Shown piece after piece: positions 12,266 to 20,669 of a stretch of DNA of 34,814 nucleotides (position 1 is the stretch's first letter; every line of letters begins with the position of its first letter). The notes under the pieces are model-generated. The model ran no database searches and was not told the origin of the DNA. It saw only the letters and a list, made by a program, of their open reading frames with translations. The translations under genes were made by a program, and so were the position numbers. The DNA comes from a virus. The stretch spans positions 1 through 34,814 of IMG/VR virus record IMGVR_UViG_3300037796_000222; one strand, written 5' to 3'.

Positions 12266-12796
12266 TCAGGAGTTCCACCACGCAAGATCGGGATCACGAT
12301 TCAACTCTGAACGGGTAGTAACCCACAGATTCTCCCGACGGTTGTTGTACCGATCACCATCTATGTGCACCACGATCTCTCCCTCACCAGCACCCGCCAG
12401 CAGACGTGCCATGTTCACGTGCCGCGTTCCGTTCCACGCAACGATAAGACGACCCATGGTATACCAGTAGTAGCCACTGATCTTCGGGTAGTCCTCGGCA
12501 TCGACGAGCATGACCTGTCCATCAGGCAGATCGAGGTATGCAATCCCAGCCTCAATGACGTATGGGTTTCTGGCCCGATCACCCTCAAACAGACCGAGAC
12601 TTTCGTTCGTCATGGCACCCGCACCGTGCAGTTCCACCACCCGTTCATCATGGGCACGGGCCGCCTTCTCGGCAGACTTATACAGCCCACCATAGCGATA
12701 CTTTCCATCCGGGCCCGGGTAAGTCATCTGAAACTTGTCCCGCACCTTGGTCACCCCACGATACTTAATCGATCCTCTCGTCTTCATCCTGTTCAT
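12266..12796 (-). CDS. AP2-HNH homing-type endonuclease
   Basis: This is a 176-residue protein from ATG 12796 (MNRMKTRGSIKYRGVTKVRD); the start overlaps the previous stop as ATGA and follows GGAGGAG. Residues 11-60 form an AP2/ERF-like DNA-binding domain (YRGVTK...GGLYKSAEKAARAHDE). Residues 115-160 carry an HNH_3 motif (HVNMARLL...VVHIDGDRYNNRRENL, with His144 and Asn155 in place). Free-standing HNH-AP2 enzymes in phages behave as homing endonucleases and often sit next to terminase or polymerase genes. The AP2 domain is N-terminal here, the reverse of the commonest order. Confidence 0.82.
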   Translation of the reverse strand: MNRMKTRGSIKYRGVTKVRDKFQMTYPGPDGKYRYGGLYKSAEKAARAHDERVVELHGAGAMTNESLGLFEGDRARNPYVIEAGIAYLDLPDGQVMLVDAEDYPKISGYYWYTMGRLIVAWNGTRHVNMARLLAGAGEGEIVVHIDGDRYNNRRENLWVTTRSELNRDPDLAWWNS

Positions 12797-13056
12797 CCAA
12801 TCAACTCCTCCACCAAGCTCGACCCCTCCATACGAGGAGAATCACTGATCCGGTTGCGTTCGTAGGCCTGCAGAATCTGACTCCACACGTGATTCCACTC
12901 CGGAGAATTGATCCAGTACTCCTCAAACTCGGCGAGAGCTTTAGGACCCTGCGATTCAGCGAGATCCCGAATCGCGACGATCAATCGAAGAGCGGCGACC
13001 GTCTTGGTCTTCTTCTCTTTCGCCGGAGGAGCCGAGTACTGGCCTGCACTCTCCAC
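12793..13056 (-). CDS. Small hypothetical protein (GTG start)
   Basis: This is an 87-residue protein starting at GTG 13056, 4 bases after the terminase stop, with AAGGGG upstream. Its start (ESAGQYSAPPAKEKKTKTVA) is basic and disordered, followed by an amphipathic helical body (LRLIVAIRDLAESQGPKALA). Its place directly behind the large terminase gene hints at a packaging accessory protein, but this rests on position only. Confidence 0.7.
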   Translation of the reverse strand: MESAGQYSAPPAKEKKTKTVAALRLIVAIRDLAESQGPKALAEFEEYWINSPEWNHVWSQILQAYERNRISDSPRMEGSSLVEELIG

Positions 13057-13060
13057 CTTC

Positions 13061-15100
13061 CTACCCCTTCACCATACGACCCTGAAAATGTGTGGTTACG
13101 TATCCATTCTCTCTGAGCACTCGCTTCACATCTCCCTCATTAGCCGAAGTCATCTGAGCGAGCAGAGAAACATCCACATATCCCTGCGTCTTGTGCATAA
13201 ACTCAGCAGAATCCACGATGTCGTCAACCGGGACCGGAGGCGGCACATGTTCGCTTTTCAAGGCGCGATCCTGTAACCCACTGAGAAACTGCTCCTGCGA
13301 TACCTGCGATTGATCAAACACCTCCTCTCGCTCTTCGACCGGACGCGATGGATCCGGAATCACCCGCCGGGCGCTAATCTCATGAGACGCCTGTGCCTCC
13401 GAATCGAAGAACTCAAACACCCCCTCATAATCAGGCAGCATCATATTCGCCTGCAAGCAATACGCCTCCGCGAGAAAAAAGTGATCCGGCATCGTATGCA
13501 CCCACTCATACGCAGACTTCTCCGGATTATTCTCATCCACCTGTAACACCCGGGTCGGAGATGTCATGTGTCGATAGTAGGTACCCCGCACCAGCTCCCG
13601 GCCCTGCATGGGAATCGTAAGCCGACGCTCTCCGACGTACTGTTGCACATAATCAAGGGCGGTGGTTCGATCCATCGTGATGATGCGCCCCTTCTTGTCT
13701 ACTTGCATCTTGAGCTGATTCTTCTGGAACCGACTCGAATAGACAGAATCAAACTCACCCTTCAGATCCATGACCTTGTGTATTTCCGGCATCGCGTCTA
13801 TCACCACGATCCGAGGCTCCCAATAGCGAATGAGCTGCGCGAGCTGTTGGAATCCGGGAACTTCGGCAGCTTCGAGCATCCGCAGCACCACCACCCCCTC
13901 GTGCTTGATGCGCTCGCGTACCACTACATGCAGCATCTCGCCGACGTCCACCCCGATGAACCGGGGATTCGTAGGCCGGGTCGACTTGGCCGGGAACTCA
14001 TAGTCCAAGCGACACGCGTCCAGCTCATACTCCTGAATCTTGGCTCCAACCGCAGAATATGGCAGCCCAAGATTCGAATTATAGAAGAGCTGCATCTTTC
14101 GCTCATTTCCAACGGCCTTGAACCACGTATCCACCTGCTTCGACAGCGGGACGAACTTGGAGAAGACCTGACTAATCCGGAACCCGCGCCACTCCCGGTT
14201 CGGGTGCTCGTGCACCCAGTCACCGGTCACAAGACGATCTACCGGCTTCCCCGACGGCCCAATTAACTCAACGGGATCACCCGGCTGCCACTCGGGATTA
14301 CTACGTACCCGATACTCATTGTATCCAACCTGTTCGACGACATGCTCGAAGAAATCCGGGTGGAACCACTTGCCGTTATGTGGGTCTTTGATCATCCACA
14401 GACCCTTGGTGCTCTCCTCATAGCGCTCATCGATTCCGTAGCCTTGTACAGTGGGATTACTGATCTCACGCTGGTACTTATACGGACTCGCCGTCAGCCG
14501 ATCTGGGGCCATGAGCAGATTCGCCCCATTGCACCGGTCTTTCTCATCTATGTAAACCGAGTCCACCGGTATCTCGATAAACTCGTCCTCTACGTTTGAC
14601 CCAACATAGACAAGAGTGCCGCGCCCAAAATGCATCAGCGAGGTACGATGCACATTAGACTCTGCCTCCTCGACCATTTGGGCATAGCGGGGAACTCTCC
14701 GATGGAGCTTGTAGATACGGTTGTTCACGAACCGGTTTCGCAGCTCGTACTTGGGGAGGATGTACATGACCGTCATCCCATGAACCCCGGCCTCGATGTG
14801 GCTCTTAATGATGAAGAGTTCAGACAACCCGGTCTGAACACTCTTCTCCACCACCAATTGTTGGCTCTTCTCGATCTCCACGTACAACTTGGCAAGATAG
14901 GAGGCATCTTTGAAGTTCATCCGGTCGCCACGAGTATTCACGTGATGATGGAGGGCGAAATCCATCGCCGAGTCCTTCGGAACCCGGGCCGCGATCCGCT
15001 GCTGGTACAAACTGAGCTGCTTCCGCTTGAGCCGATACAGCTTCTGCTGACCAGCCCACCACAGCTTATCCTCACTCATCTCCGGATTCGGCCTCTTCAT
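13061..15100 (-). CDS. terL: Terminase large subunit
   Basis: This is a 679-residue packaging ATPase-nuclease. ATG 15100 (MKRPNPEMSEDKLWWAGQQK) is preferred because GAGG lies 6 bases upstream; MSEDKLWW at 15079 is an alternative. The N-terminal ATPase has a degenerate Walker A (KSVQTGLSE, residues 86-94), then TVMYILPKYEL and Walker B SVYIDEKD (about 181-188). The C-terminal RNase H-like nuclease shows RFIGVDVGEMLHVVV and IVVIDAMPEIH, which supply the acidic metal ligands. Length and order suit a gpA/TerL-type motor, which cuts concatemers and pumps DNA into the prohead. It overlaps the small-subunit candidate by 29 bases. Confidence 0.88.
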   Translation of the reverse strand: MKRPNPEMSEDKLWWAGQQKLYRLKRKQLSLYQQRIAARVPKDSAMDFALHHHVNTRGDRMNFKDASYLAKLYVEIEKSQQLVVEKSVQTGLSELFIIKSHIEAGVHGMTVMYILPKYELRNRFVNNRIYKLHRRVPRYAQMVEEAESNVHRTSLMHFGRGTLVYVGSNVEDEFIEIPVDSVYIDEKDRCNGANLLMAPDRLTASPYKYQREISNPTVQGYGIDERYEESTKGLWMIKDPHNGKWFHPDFFEHVVEQVGYNEYRVRSNPEWQPGDPVELIGPSGKPVDRLVTGDWVHEHPNREWRGFRISQVFSKFVPLSKQVDTWFKAVGNERKMQLFYNSNLGLPYSAVGAKIQEYELDACRLDYEFPAKSTRPTNPRFIGVDVGEMLHVVVRERIKHEGVVVLRMLEAAEVPGFQQLAQLIRYWEPRIVVIDAMPEIHKVMDLKGEFDSVYSSRFQKNQLKMQVDKKGRIITMDRTTALDYVQQYVGERRLTIPMQGRELVRGTYYRHMTSPTRVLQVDENNPEKSAYEWVHTMPDHFFLAEAYCLQANMMLPDYEGVFEFFDSEAQASHEISARRVIPDPSRPVEEREEVFDQSQVSQEQFLSGLQDRALKSEHVPPPVPVDDIVDSAEFMHKTQGYVDVSLLAQMTSANEGDVKRVLRENGYVTTHFQGRMVKG

Positions 15101-15791
15101 AGTCAACCTCAAGCACCTGATTCAGCTCCTCGAGTTCATGTATCTCGCGCTCTACCTCGTGGATGTCGTCCACGGTCAGATCAGGCTTATCACTATCCCC
15201 CTTCGGTCGATACATAGAGCGACCATTACCGGCTACGTTCACATTTACGCTAACACCGGAGCGGACATTATCGGGATCACCGTCGTTCGTAGATGCGCCA
15301 CGGAGGTAGAGCCCTTCCTTGATGATGTTCCACGAATGACGGCCAATTGCATCGATGTTCCCAGTGCTGATCTTCTTATCCAACACACGCTCCATAGCCC
15401 GAAACGCCTTCCGCTCTAATCGCAACCATTGAGCAAGCGCCATCGCCCGGTGCTCAGATCGAACATAAGCAACCAACCCTTGCACTTCCGGCTTTCGCAG
15501 CCACTTATAAGCAGTAGGGAAGGATATCTCATGATCCTTGGCAAGTTGAGTAATCGTCTTGGCCCCGCTAAAAGCGTAATCAAGTGCGAACTCGTACTGC
15601 TTCGGCCCTAATCGTTTGACAAAATCGATCTCGTCGAGTGTCTGGCGTCGCTCCCCAACCACCTCAATTGGCAGATTCCGCACACCGATCTCCCCATCAC
15701 TCACATCGATATTGTACTCCTCGACCTCGGTCTGCTCTATATAATCAACTACCTCACGCTCTAGGTGCTCAAATAGCTTCTCATCGGTCAT
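15072..15791 (-). CDS. terS: Putative terminase small subunit
   Basis: This is a 239-residue protein from ATG 15791 (MTDEKLFEHLEREVVDYIEQ), ATGA-coupled to the gene before. Residues 79-100 are a clear helix-turn-helix (TITQLAKDHEISFPTAYKWL), followed by an arginine-rich helix and an acidic C-terminal coiled coil (VEREIHELEELNQVLEVDYE). An HTH domain plus an oligomerising helix directly upstream of terL is the usual layout of TerS, which recognises the packaging site. The assignment rests on the domain and the position. Confidence 0.7.
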   Translation of the reverse strand: MTDEKLFEHLEREVVDYIEQTEVEEYNIDVSDGEIGVRNLPIEVVGERRQTLDEIDFVKRLGPKQYEFALDYAFSGAKTITQLAKDHEISFPTAYKWLRKPEVQGLVAYVRSEHRAMALAQWLRLERKAFRAMERVLDKKISTGNIDAIGRHSWNIIKEGLYLRGASTNDGDPDNVRSGVSVNVNVAGNGRSMYRPKGDSDKPDLTVDDIHEVEREIHELEELNQVLEVDYEEAESGDE

Positions 15792-16177
15792 AGTGGCACC
15801 ACCTTGATGATCTTGAGTAACAGCTCAACCTGTTTCGCACTGAGCACGACTATCTCCTCTCCCCCATTTTCCCAGCGCACCTGTAGCGAAGCCTGCCCAA
15901 ACGCCCGGCCCTTCTTATCGACCACAAGAGCGCTCGACTCAAAAGGCATGTTCTGAGTATTCGACACCTTTGCCTCTACCCGACCGATATCCAGCTCACC
16001 GCTGAGGGCGAAGTAATTACGGTTCGTCGTTTTCTTCGTCTTCCTCGAATTCGATTTCCCCGACGAAGAGGTCGACGTCTTCGTCTGTTGCCTCTTCGGA
16101 CTCGCTCCGTCGGAGTTCTCGGATACTGTCGAGTTCTGATTCTCGTGGGAAGTCTTCGAGTCGTTTTGCTCTGCCAT
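15788..16177 (-). CDS. Hypothetical protein with disordered start
   Basis: This is a 129-residue protein from ATG 16177 (MAEQNDSKTSHENQNSTVSE), SD AGAGGTTG. The first 55 residues are Ser/Lys/Asn-rich and disordered. Residues 55-129 look like a small beta-rich domain (FALSGELDIGRVEAKVSN...GQASLQVRWENGGEEIVVLS). The disordered part is encoded over the 3' end of the preceding gene in another frame (161 bases shared). No start codon is usable after that overlap. The function is unknown. Confidence 0.65.
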   Translation of the reverse strand: MAEQNDSKTSHENQNSTVSENSDGASPKRQQTKTSTSSSGKSNSRKTKKTTNRNYFALSGELDIGRVEAKVSNTQNMPFESSALVVDKKGRAFGQASLQVRWENGGEEIVVLSAKQVELLLKIIKVVPL

Positions 16178-16421
16178 CGTGGCTCAACCTCTTTATGATC
16201 CAATGCTTGATACGGCGCGATTCCCGATTCGCGAACCGCGAATGATACTCACAATCGTTGTCTCGATTACGATCAATTGCAGAAACAACCCCACTCACAT
16301 CCATATCCGGACGCAGCGGGCCGTTCTCAAATCTGGCCGTCGCCATACACACCGGATGAATGTTGCCCCCAGCCTTAAACAGTAACAGAAACGCACAATC
16401 TTTGCAGTATCGCTTCTTCAT
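16017..16421 (-). CDS. Cysteine-rich protein with acidic tail
   Basis: This is a 134-residue protein from ATG 16421 (MKKRYCKDCAFLLLFKAGGN), ATGA-coupled and behind AGGAGATAGGGG. C6xxC9, C25 and a later C57 (DRNRDNDCEYHSRF) suggest a zinc site of the CxxC...C...C type found in short phage proteins. The last 30 residues are strongly acidic. Its final third overlaps the next gene by 161 bases. Confidence 0.7.
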   Translation of the reverse strand: MKKRYCKDCAFLLLFKAGGNIHPVCMATARFENGPLRPDMDVSGVVSAIDRNRDNDCEYHSRFANRESRRIKHWIIKRLSHDGRAKRLEDFPRESELDSIRELRRSESEEATDEDVDLFVGEIEFEEDEENDEP

Positions 16422-17275
16422 ACCCCTATCTCCTTTATCATTCGATACTCCTCGAGCACCATGTCTCCCCCCGTCCCCGACAGGAATCCGGATATGATCT
16501 GACCGTTGATCCTCAATACCCGACTTTGATCGGAGCTGAACCCGTCGGCAAGGGTAAGCTCCCGGGGAACATCCGTCCCAATGTACTCGACCCGACGCTC
16601 CGGAGGTAGGTAGTAGAACCCGGTCTGCTCGGACATCTGCATGCCGTACAGAGCCGACAGAAACAACGACGCCGAGGACGCGCTTCGAATCGCAGAACGA
16701 ATGAACCCGCCGAACTCCCGCTGATAGATGACGGCCTCTACCGGATTCAACATCCCGTAGAGATGGTGCTGAAGATGAGGAAGAAAGTCCCCGCTATCCA
16801 CCAGCCCCCGTATCATCTCAGCTCTGGCGAACCCGAAATCAACATCCCGATCCTCGAGCGTACCCAACGGAGCAACCGGTATCGCAACCGAGGCAATATG
16901 CACTTGAGCCTCAATATCCGGTATACTCAGATACATCGACCGTAGGTCATCAAAGTCCCCCGCGATAAGTAACACCGACACACCAACTTCAGTTGGTAGC
17001 TCATCTATCAAATTGAGAAAGTCATCGTAGTCGTCATCTGCCCGGTACGGGATGGCTACCTCATCGATTCCGTACGGATCGACAACCTCGGCCCACCCAT
17101 CCGGAGAGTGAGCCTGTGCGAGCATGTAGGTGTAGTTCCCACCCTGTGACATGACGCGGATCTTTCGGCGGTACTCCGGATGGTGCTTCCACACCTCCGG
17201 GTGTACCGCGACCATCGTTGACATGCGCCCGAGGGCTTCAACCGTCCCCGGACTACTCAGATGTGCTATCCGCAT
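16418..17275 (-). CDS. Possible TGT/DpdA-like protein
   Basis: This is a 285-residue protein. ATG 17275 (MRIAHLSSPGTVEALGRMST) is set by AGGAGG 6 bases upstream and gives a 23-base overlap with the previous gene. An alpha/beta pattern with hydrophobic strands alternates with helices (VSVLLIAGDFDD, VHIASVAIPVAPLG). HHLYGMLNPVEAVIYQREFG followed by IRSAIRSASSASLF recalls the HLLGxGxPxE...RSxDSSS stretch of phage TGT-like DpdA enzymes, which insert 7-deazaguanines into DNA. The catalytic aspartates are not obvious, so this could be an unrelated TIM-barrel protein. No preQ0 synthesis genes are in the window. Confidence 0.4.
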   Translation of the reverse strand: MRIAHLSSPGTVEALGRMSTMVAVHPEVWKHHPEYRRKIRVMSQGGNYTYMLAQAHSPDGWAEVVDPYGIDEVAIPYRADDDYDDFLNLIDELPTEVGVSVLLIAGDFDDLRSMYLSIPDIEAQVHIASVAIPVAPLGTLEDRDVDFGFARAEMIRGLVDSGDFLPHLQHHLYGMLNPVEAVIYQREFGGFIRSAIRSASSASLFLSALYGMQMSEQTGFYYLPPERRVEYIGTDVPRELTLADGFSSDQSRVLRINGQIISGFLSGTGGDMVLEEYRMIKEIGV

Positions 17276-17873
17276 CCGATGCCTCCTGCTCGGGCGGGGT
17301 TTCAACCTCATTTGGCTCAGAAGTGGCTTTCTTCTTCGGGTTGGTGGTCTTCGCCTTACTCTTCACCTTGACCTGCTCTTTCACCTCTTCTTTCTCGTGT
17401 AACGCCGGGGGCTGTTCCCAATCTGCTACCAGACTGGCACGCGCGAATATGATTCCCTCATCGAGCATGGCCCGACGCGTTGCCACCACGACTATCTGCA
17501 CCGGCCCGGTGAACCCGGCTGGAAGACTTCGGGTGAGAAACATGAACCCAATGTCCCCGACCGCCTCATAGGGCTCGATCTCGATCTTGTACCCGTTCGG
17601 CACCGGCTTGTCGAAGGCCAGATTCGTCGTGATCTGGTAGGTCTCCCACGGGCGGCGAATGTTGAACGGACGCCTGTCCATATCGGCAATGGGGGCGAAC
17701 TGAGTGCCCCTCACCACCTGATCCCCGGACTCATCGAAGTACACCCGGGCCGCCCCGTTGTACATCCGGATATCTCGCAGTCGCAAGGCGAACGCGTTGC
17801 CATCATACTCGACCCCCTCCGGGGAGTCCGACAGTACGTGGCCCTCGATTCTGTGTGCGTAGTACACGCTCAT
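17253..17873 (-). CDS. dUTPase-fold protein with charged tail
   Basis: This is a 206-residue protein from ATG 17873 (MSVYYAHRIEGHVLSDSPEG), ATGA-coupled to the polymerase with SD AGGAGG. Residues 1-150 have the all-beta order of the dCTP deaminase/dUTPase superfamily, including GFTGPVQIVVVATRRAMLDE and then FARASLV, like the GFTGxLxLxLxN...GxxxxQL core. The usual catalytic motif 3 (tyrosine/glycine-rich) is not evident, so it may be a non-catalytic relative. A Lys/Glu tail (residues 155-206) follows. A dUTP-handling role would fit its place beside a UDG-polymerase. Confidence 0.45.
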   Translation of the reverse strand: MSVYYAHRIEGHVLSDSPEGVEYDGNAFALRLRDIRMYNGAARVYFDESGDQVVRGTQFAPIADMDRRPFNIRRPWETYQITTNLAFDKPVPNGYKIEIEPYEAVGDIGFMFLTRSLPAGFTGPVQIVVVATRRAMLDEGIIFARASLVADWEQPPALHEKEEVKEQVKVKSKAKTTNPKKKATSEPNEVETPPEQEASDADSTSE

Positions 17874-20329
17874 ACGGCTACCTCCTGTTGTAACCATGAA
17901 AGTTCTATTCCGGCACTCTCAAGAATGCCCCGAAGGCGGGAATCGTTGTGCTCCCCCCATCGTTTCGTGATCTCGGTCTCCACCCGCATCTGCACCGGGA
18001 GGATACTCAGCCGTTGCTCAAACGATACCCTGATCGCCTCCTCGACCGACTCCTGCTCATGAGACGGGAAGTCAACAAGTGCGCAGTCGTGGACGGTGTG
18101 GACGATCTTCGCCTCGAGACCCATCTTACGAATGTTTCTCCGAAGCCGGGCGAGCCCGAGGTAGGTGTAGAATGCCGCGCCCTGCTGTATGGGAGCATTC
18201 ATCGCCTGTCGGAACGCTCGCTGCTGCTCGTAGTCCAGATCAGACTGGGCCAATGGAAGATGCCGGTACCCGCCGAACAGGGAGGTAACATACCCGTTGT
18301 CGGATGCCTCCTGACGCTTACGGAGCATGTACTCAGTTACCTTCGGCAGCCGATCAAAGTACTTCTCGAGGAAATCCTCGGCCTCCTCGAGGGTGATCCC
18401 CAGACGACGGGCGAGCCCGTACTGAGACATCCCGTACACCAACCCGAAGTTGATAGTCTTCGCGAACCGTCGCTGCTCTTTGGTCGGCTCATAATCATCG
18501 GGCAGATCGAACACCATCCGATAGGTATCACTGTGGAGGTCTCGACCCTCATTGAAGGCACGGAGGAACACCTCTTCCCCGGATTCAGCGGCCAGATAGG
18601 CCAGCTCAGCACTCTTTAGGTCTGAGTCCGCAAACAGGTTCCCCGGGCTCGCGCTGTAGATGCCTCGGATCAGGGCATCATTCGGAACGTTGTGAATACC
18701 CGGACGACTGCACGATGCTCTCCCGGTGACCGTACCGGTGAGGTTGTAGGAGGTATGCACACGGGAGTCATCCTGCACGAACCGTAGAGCCTGCTCTACG
18801 TGCGATGAATGCATGGTCTTCAGATACGACCGGTCTACCAGTATACGGGCGACATCACCGCCCTTCTGTGAGGCGAGGTACTCGAGGGACTCCGCGTCCG
18901 TGCTCCAGTTCCCGGTGTCGGTTTCCTTCAACGGCTTGAGCCCGATCTCGTCATAGAGAACCGTCGCGAGCTGCTTGGTCGAGTTGATGTTGAACTTGCG
19001 CCCGGCGGCCTCGTACACCTGTTCCTCGAGCTGAGTCTTCGCCCGGGCACAGGCATCGGATAACTCCTCGGCCCACTCCCGATCCAAGTAGATACCGGTG
19101 TACTCGGCGTCTGACATCGTCCGTCGCACGGGCATGATGATCTTGGCGAAGGCGCTCATACTCCCCATCTTCTCCAGCCGCTCGCTGAACACCTCCCACA
19201 ACCGATAGGTAGCTACCGCATCGTACCCACCATAGGGGGCGAGTACCTCATCCGGAATCAGGGAGTAGTCCTCCTCGACCTTGTGCTCGTACTTGTACTG
19301 ATCAAGCGGAAGCTCATAGCCCCCGAACGTCGTGTGCACCCACGTCAGGGGTTTGAGCCCTACGTAGAAGTTCTCATCCACCATGTTCGCGGCTATCATC
19401 GTATCGAAGTATTTGGTGTTGATGGGAAGTCCCAACGCCCGGAAGATGGCGATCTCATACGCCCCATTGTGCATGATCTTCTCACGGCTCGATGCCACCA
19501 ACTCCAGAACACGTTCATAGGAACGCGGATCACTCTCGACCAATTCCCACGTGGCGTAGTAGCCAACGCGGGAATTGGTCGCGAACGACGCACCGATGAT
19601 CCACTTACTATCAGGCTTCCCAGTACCACCGGTCTCAATATCGAAGGCAAAGCGCTCGGATGCCTCCATCTCATCGAGCATGGAGCGCAGCTCGGAGACC
19701 GTCGTAATCCACCGTGACTCCACCTTCTGCATCCGGGGGCGCTTCTGCTTTGCGAGCTTGTTCGCCAACTCGAAGTCGGCAATCCCCTGTAGGTAGTGAT
19801 ACTCACTATCCTCCCTGCGAAACTTCGTCATCGTGTACCGGGGATGCGGTGTGGGCACGACCCAACAACCCCACTCACGGTGCCATATCTGCTTGCCGCG
19901 CCACTTGAGAATCCCCGACACCTTCGCCTCGCGGGCCTCAGACCCCTTATAGATAAACCGAAACACCGAAGCAAGGGCCGCCGACCCGGTCACCACTACA
20001 ACCTTGGGGCGGGTGGCGCGAACCTCGGCATCGAGCAGAGGGTAGAACTTCTCTATCTCCCCGATTGTCGGGGTACGATTATTCGGAGGGTGGCACCGGA
20101 CGGCATTCGTAAACCGAACGGTGGTGATGTCGATACCGGCTGGACGGAGTAGGTCTTTCTTCAGGAAGATACCGGAGCGGCCAACAAAGGGCCGCCCAAT
20201 TCGATCTTCTTCGGAACCCGGAGCCTCCCCCACAATCATGATCTCAGGGCGATCCGGGCCGTCCCCCTCCATGAGCGGGTGAAAGGAATCTTGGCATATC
20301 TGTAGCTCCGATAGATCAGTCTTCGACAC
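17870..20329 (-). CDS. Family A DNA polymerase fused to uracil-DNA glycosylase domain
   Basis: This is an 819-residue protein. GTG 20329 follows GGAGGTGACCG. Residues 1-200 form a family-4-like uracil-DNA glycosylase (IMIVGEAPGSEEDRIGRPFVG at 30-50, CHPPNNRTP at 79-87, PTPHPRY at 159-165); only some of the usual Fe-S cysteines are present. Residues 205-385 form the DEDD 3'-5' exonuclease (FDIET with Asp230 and Glu232, HNGAYEIA, YGGYDAVAT). Residues 400-800 form the PolA domain: motif A FADSDLKSAEL (566-576), motif B RRFAKTINFGLVYG (620-633), motif C VHDC (746-749). Motif C has Cys where HDE is usual; the catalytic Asp is kept. It is the replicative polymerase candidate, and the FEN nuclease is a separate gene just upstream. 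N-terminal UDG domains on PolA are rare. Confidence 0.9.
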   Translation of the reverse strand: MSKTDLSELQICQDSFHPLMEGDGPDRPEIMIVGEAPGSEEDRIGRPFVGRSGIFLKKDLLRPAGIDITTVRFTNAVRCHPPNNRTPTIGEIEKFYPLLDAEVRATRPKVVVVTGSAALASVFRFIYKGSEAREAKVSGILKWRGKQIWHREWGCWVVPTPHPRYTMTKFRREDSEYHYLQGIADFELANKLAKQKRPRMQKVESRWITTVSELRSMLDEMEASERFAFDIETGGTGKPDSKWIIGASFATNSRVGYYATWELVESDPRSYERVLELVASSREKIMHNGAYEIAIFRALGLPINTKYFDTMIAANMVDENFYVGLKPLTWVHTTFGGYELPLDQYKYEHKVEEDYSLIPDEVLAPYGGYDAVATYRLWEVFSERLEKMGSMSAFAKIIMPVRRTMSDAEYTGIYLDREWAEELSDACARAKTQLEEQVYEAAGRKFNINSTKQLATVLYDEIGLKPLKETDTGNWSTDAESLEYLASQKGGDVARILVDRSYLKTMHSSHVEQALRFVQDDSRVHTSYNLTGTVTGRASCSRPGIHNVPNDALIRGIYSASPGNLFADSDLKSAELAYLAAESGEEVFLRAFNEGRDLHSDTYRMVFDLPDDYEPTKEQRRFAKTINFGLVYGMSQYGLARRLGITLEEAEDFLEKYFDRLPKVTEYMLRKRQEASDNGYVTSLFGGYRHLPLAQSDLDYEQQRAFRQAMNAPIQQGAAFYTYLGLARLRRNIRKMGLEAKIVHTVHDCALVDFPSHEQESVEEAIRVSFEQRLSILPVQMRVETEITKRWGEHNDSRLRGILESAGIELSWLQQEVAV

Positions 20330-20669
20330 CGGTCACCTCCCTGATACGCTTGAGCACCGCCCGCTGCGTCGACTCTGGCATCGTTGACACGTAGGACGCT
20401 ATAAACTCTTTCGGCCAATGAATGCCGAAATTATAGGCCAACATGTCAAACCCGATGGTAAACAATTGCCCCAACTCTGACGGACTACCACTGATCGCGG
20501 CCATTGTCTGCTCGATGTGTTCACCGGGGGCGAGAACCACAACCGCCTCACCAGATGATTGAAGCAGATACGACACCGACCGTTTCAACAGCTCAGACGA
20601 CCCGGTATAGTATTCGAGAATGTCGTCGGGCGGGATAGGATCAATCACACCATCATTTTCGTCCGACAA
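20316..20669 (-). CDS. Small hypothetical protein (TTG start)
   Basis: This is a 117-residue protein. TTG 20669 lies 7 bases after AGAGGAG and gives SDENDGVIDPIPPDDILEYY; ATG starts further upstream lie within the exonuclease gene. It overlaps the exonuclease by 17 bases and the polymerase by 14. It is acidic at the start, with helices in the second half (STQRAVLKRIREVTGVED). It lies between the 5' nuclease and the polymerase, but no family is recognised. Confidence 0.7.
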   Translation of the reverse strand: MSDENDGVIDPIPPDDILEYYTGSSELLKRSVSYLLQSSGEAVVVLAPGEHIEQTMAAISGSPSELGQLFTIGFDMLAYNFGIHWPKEFIASYVSTMPESTQRAVLKRIREVTGVED

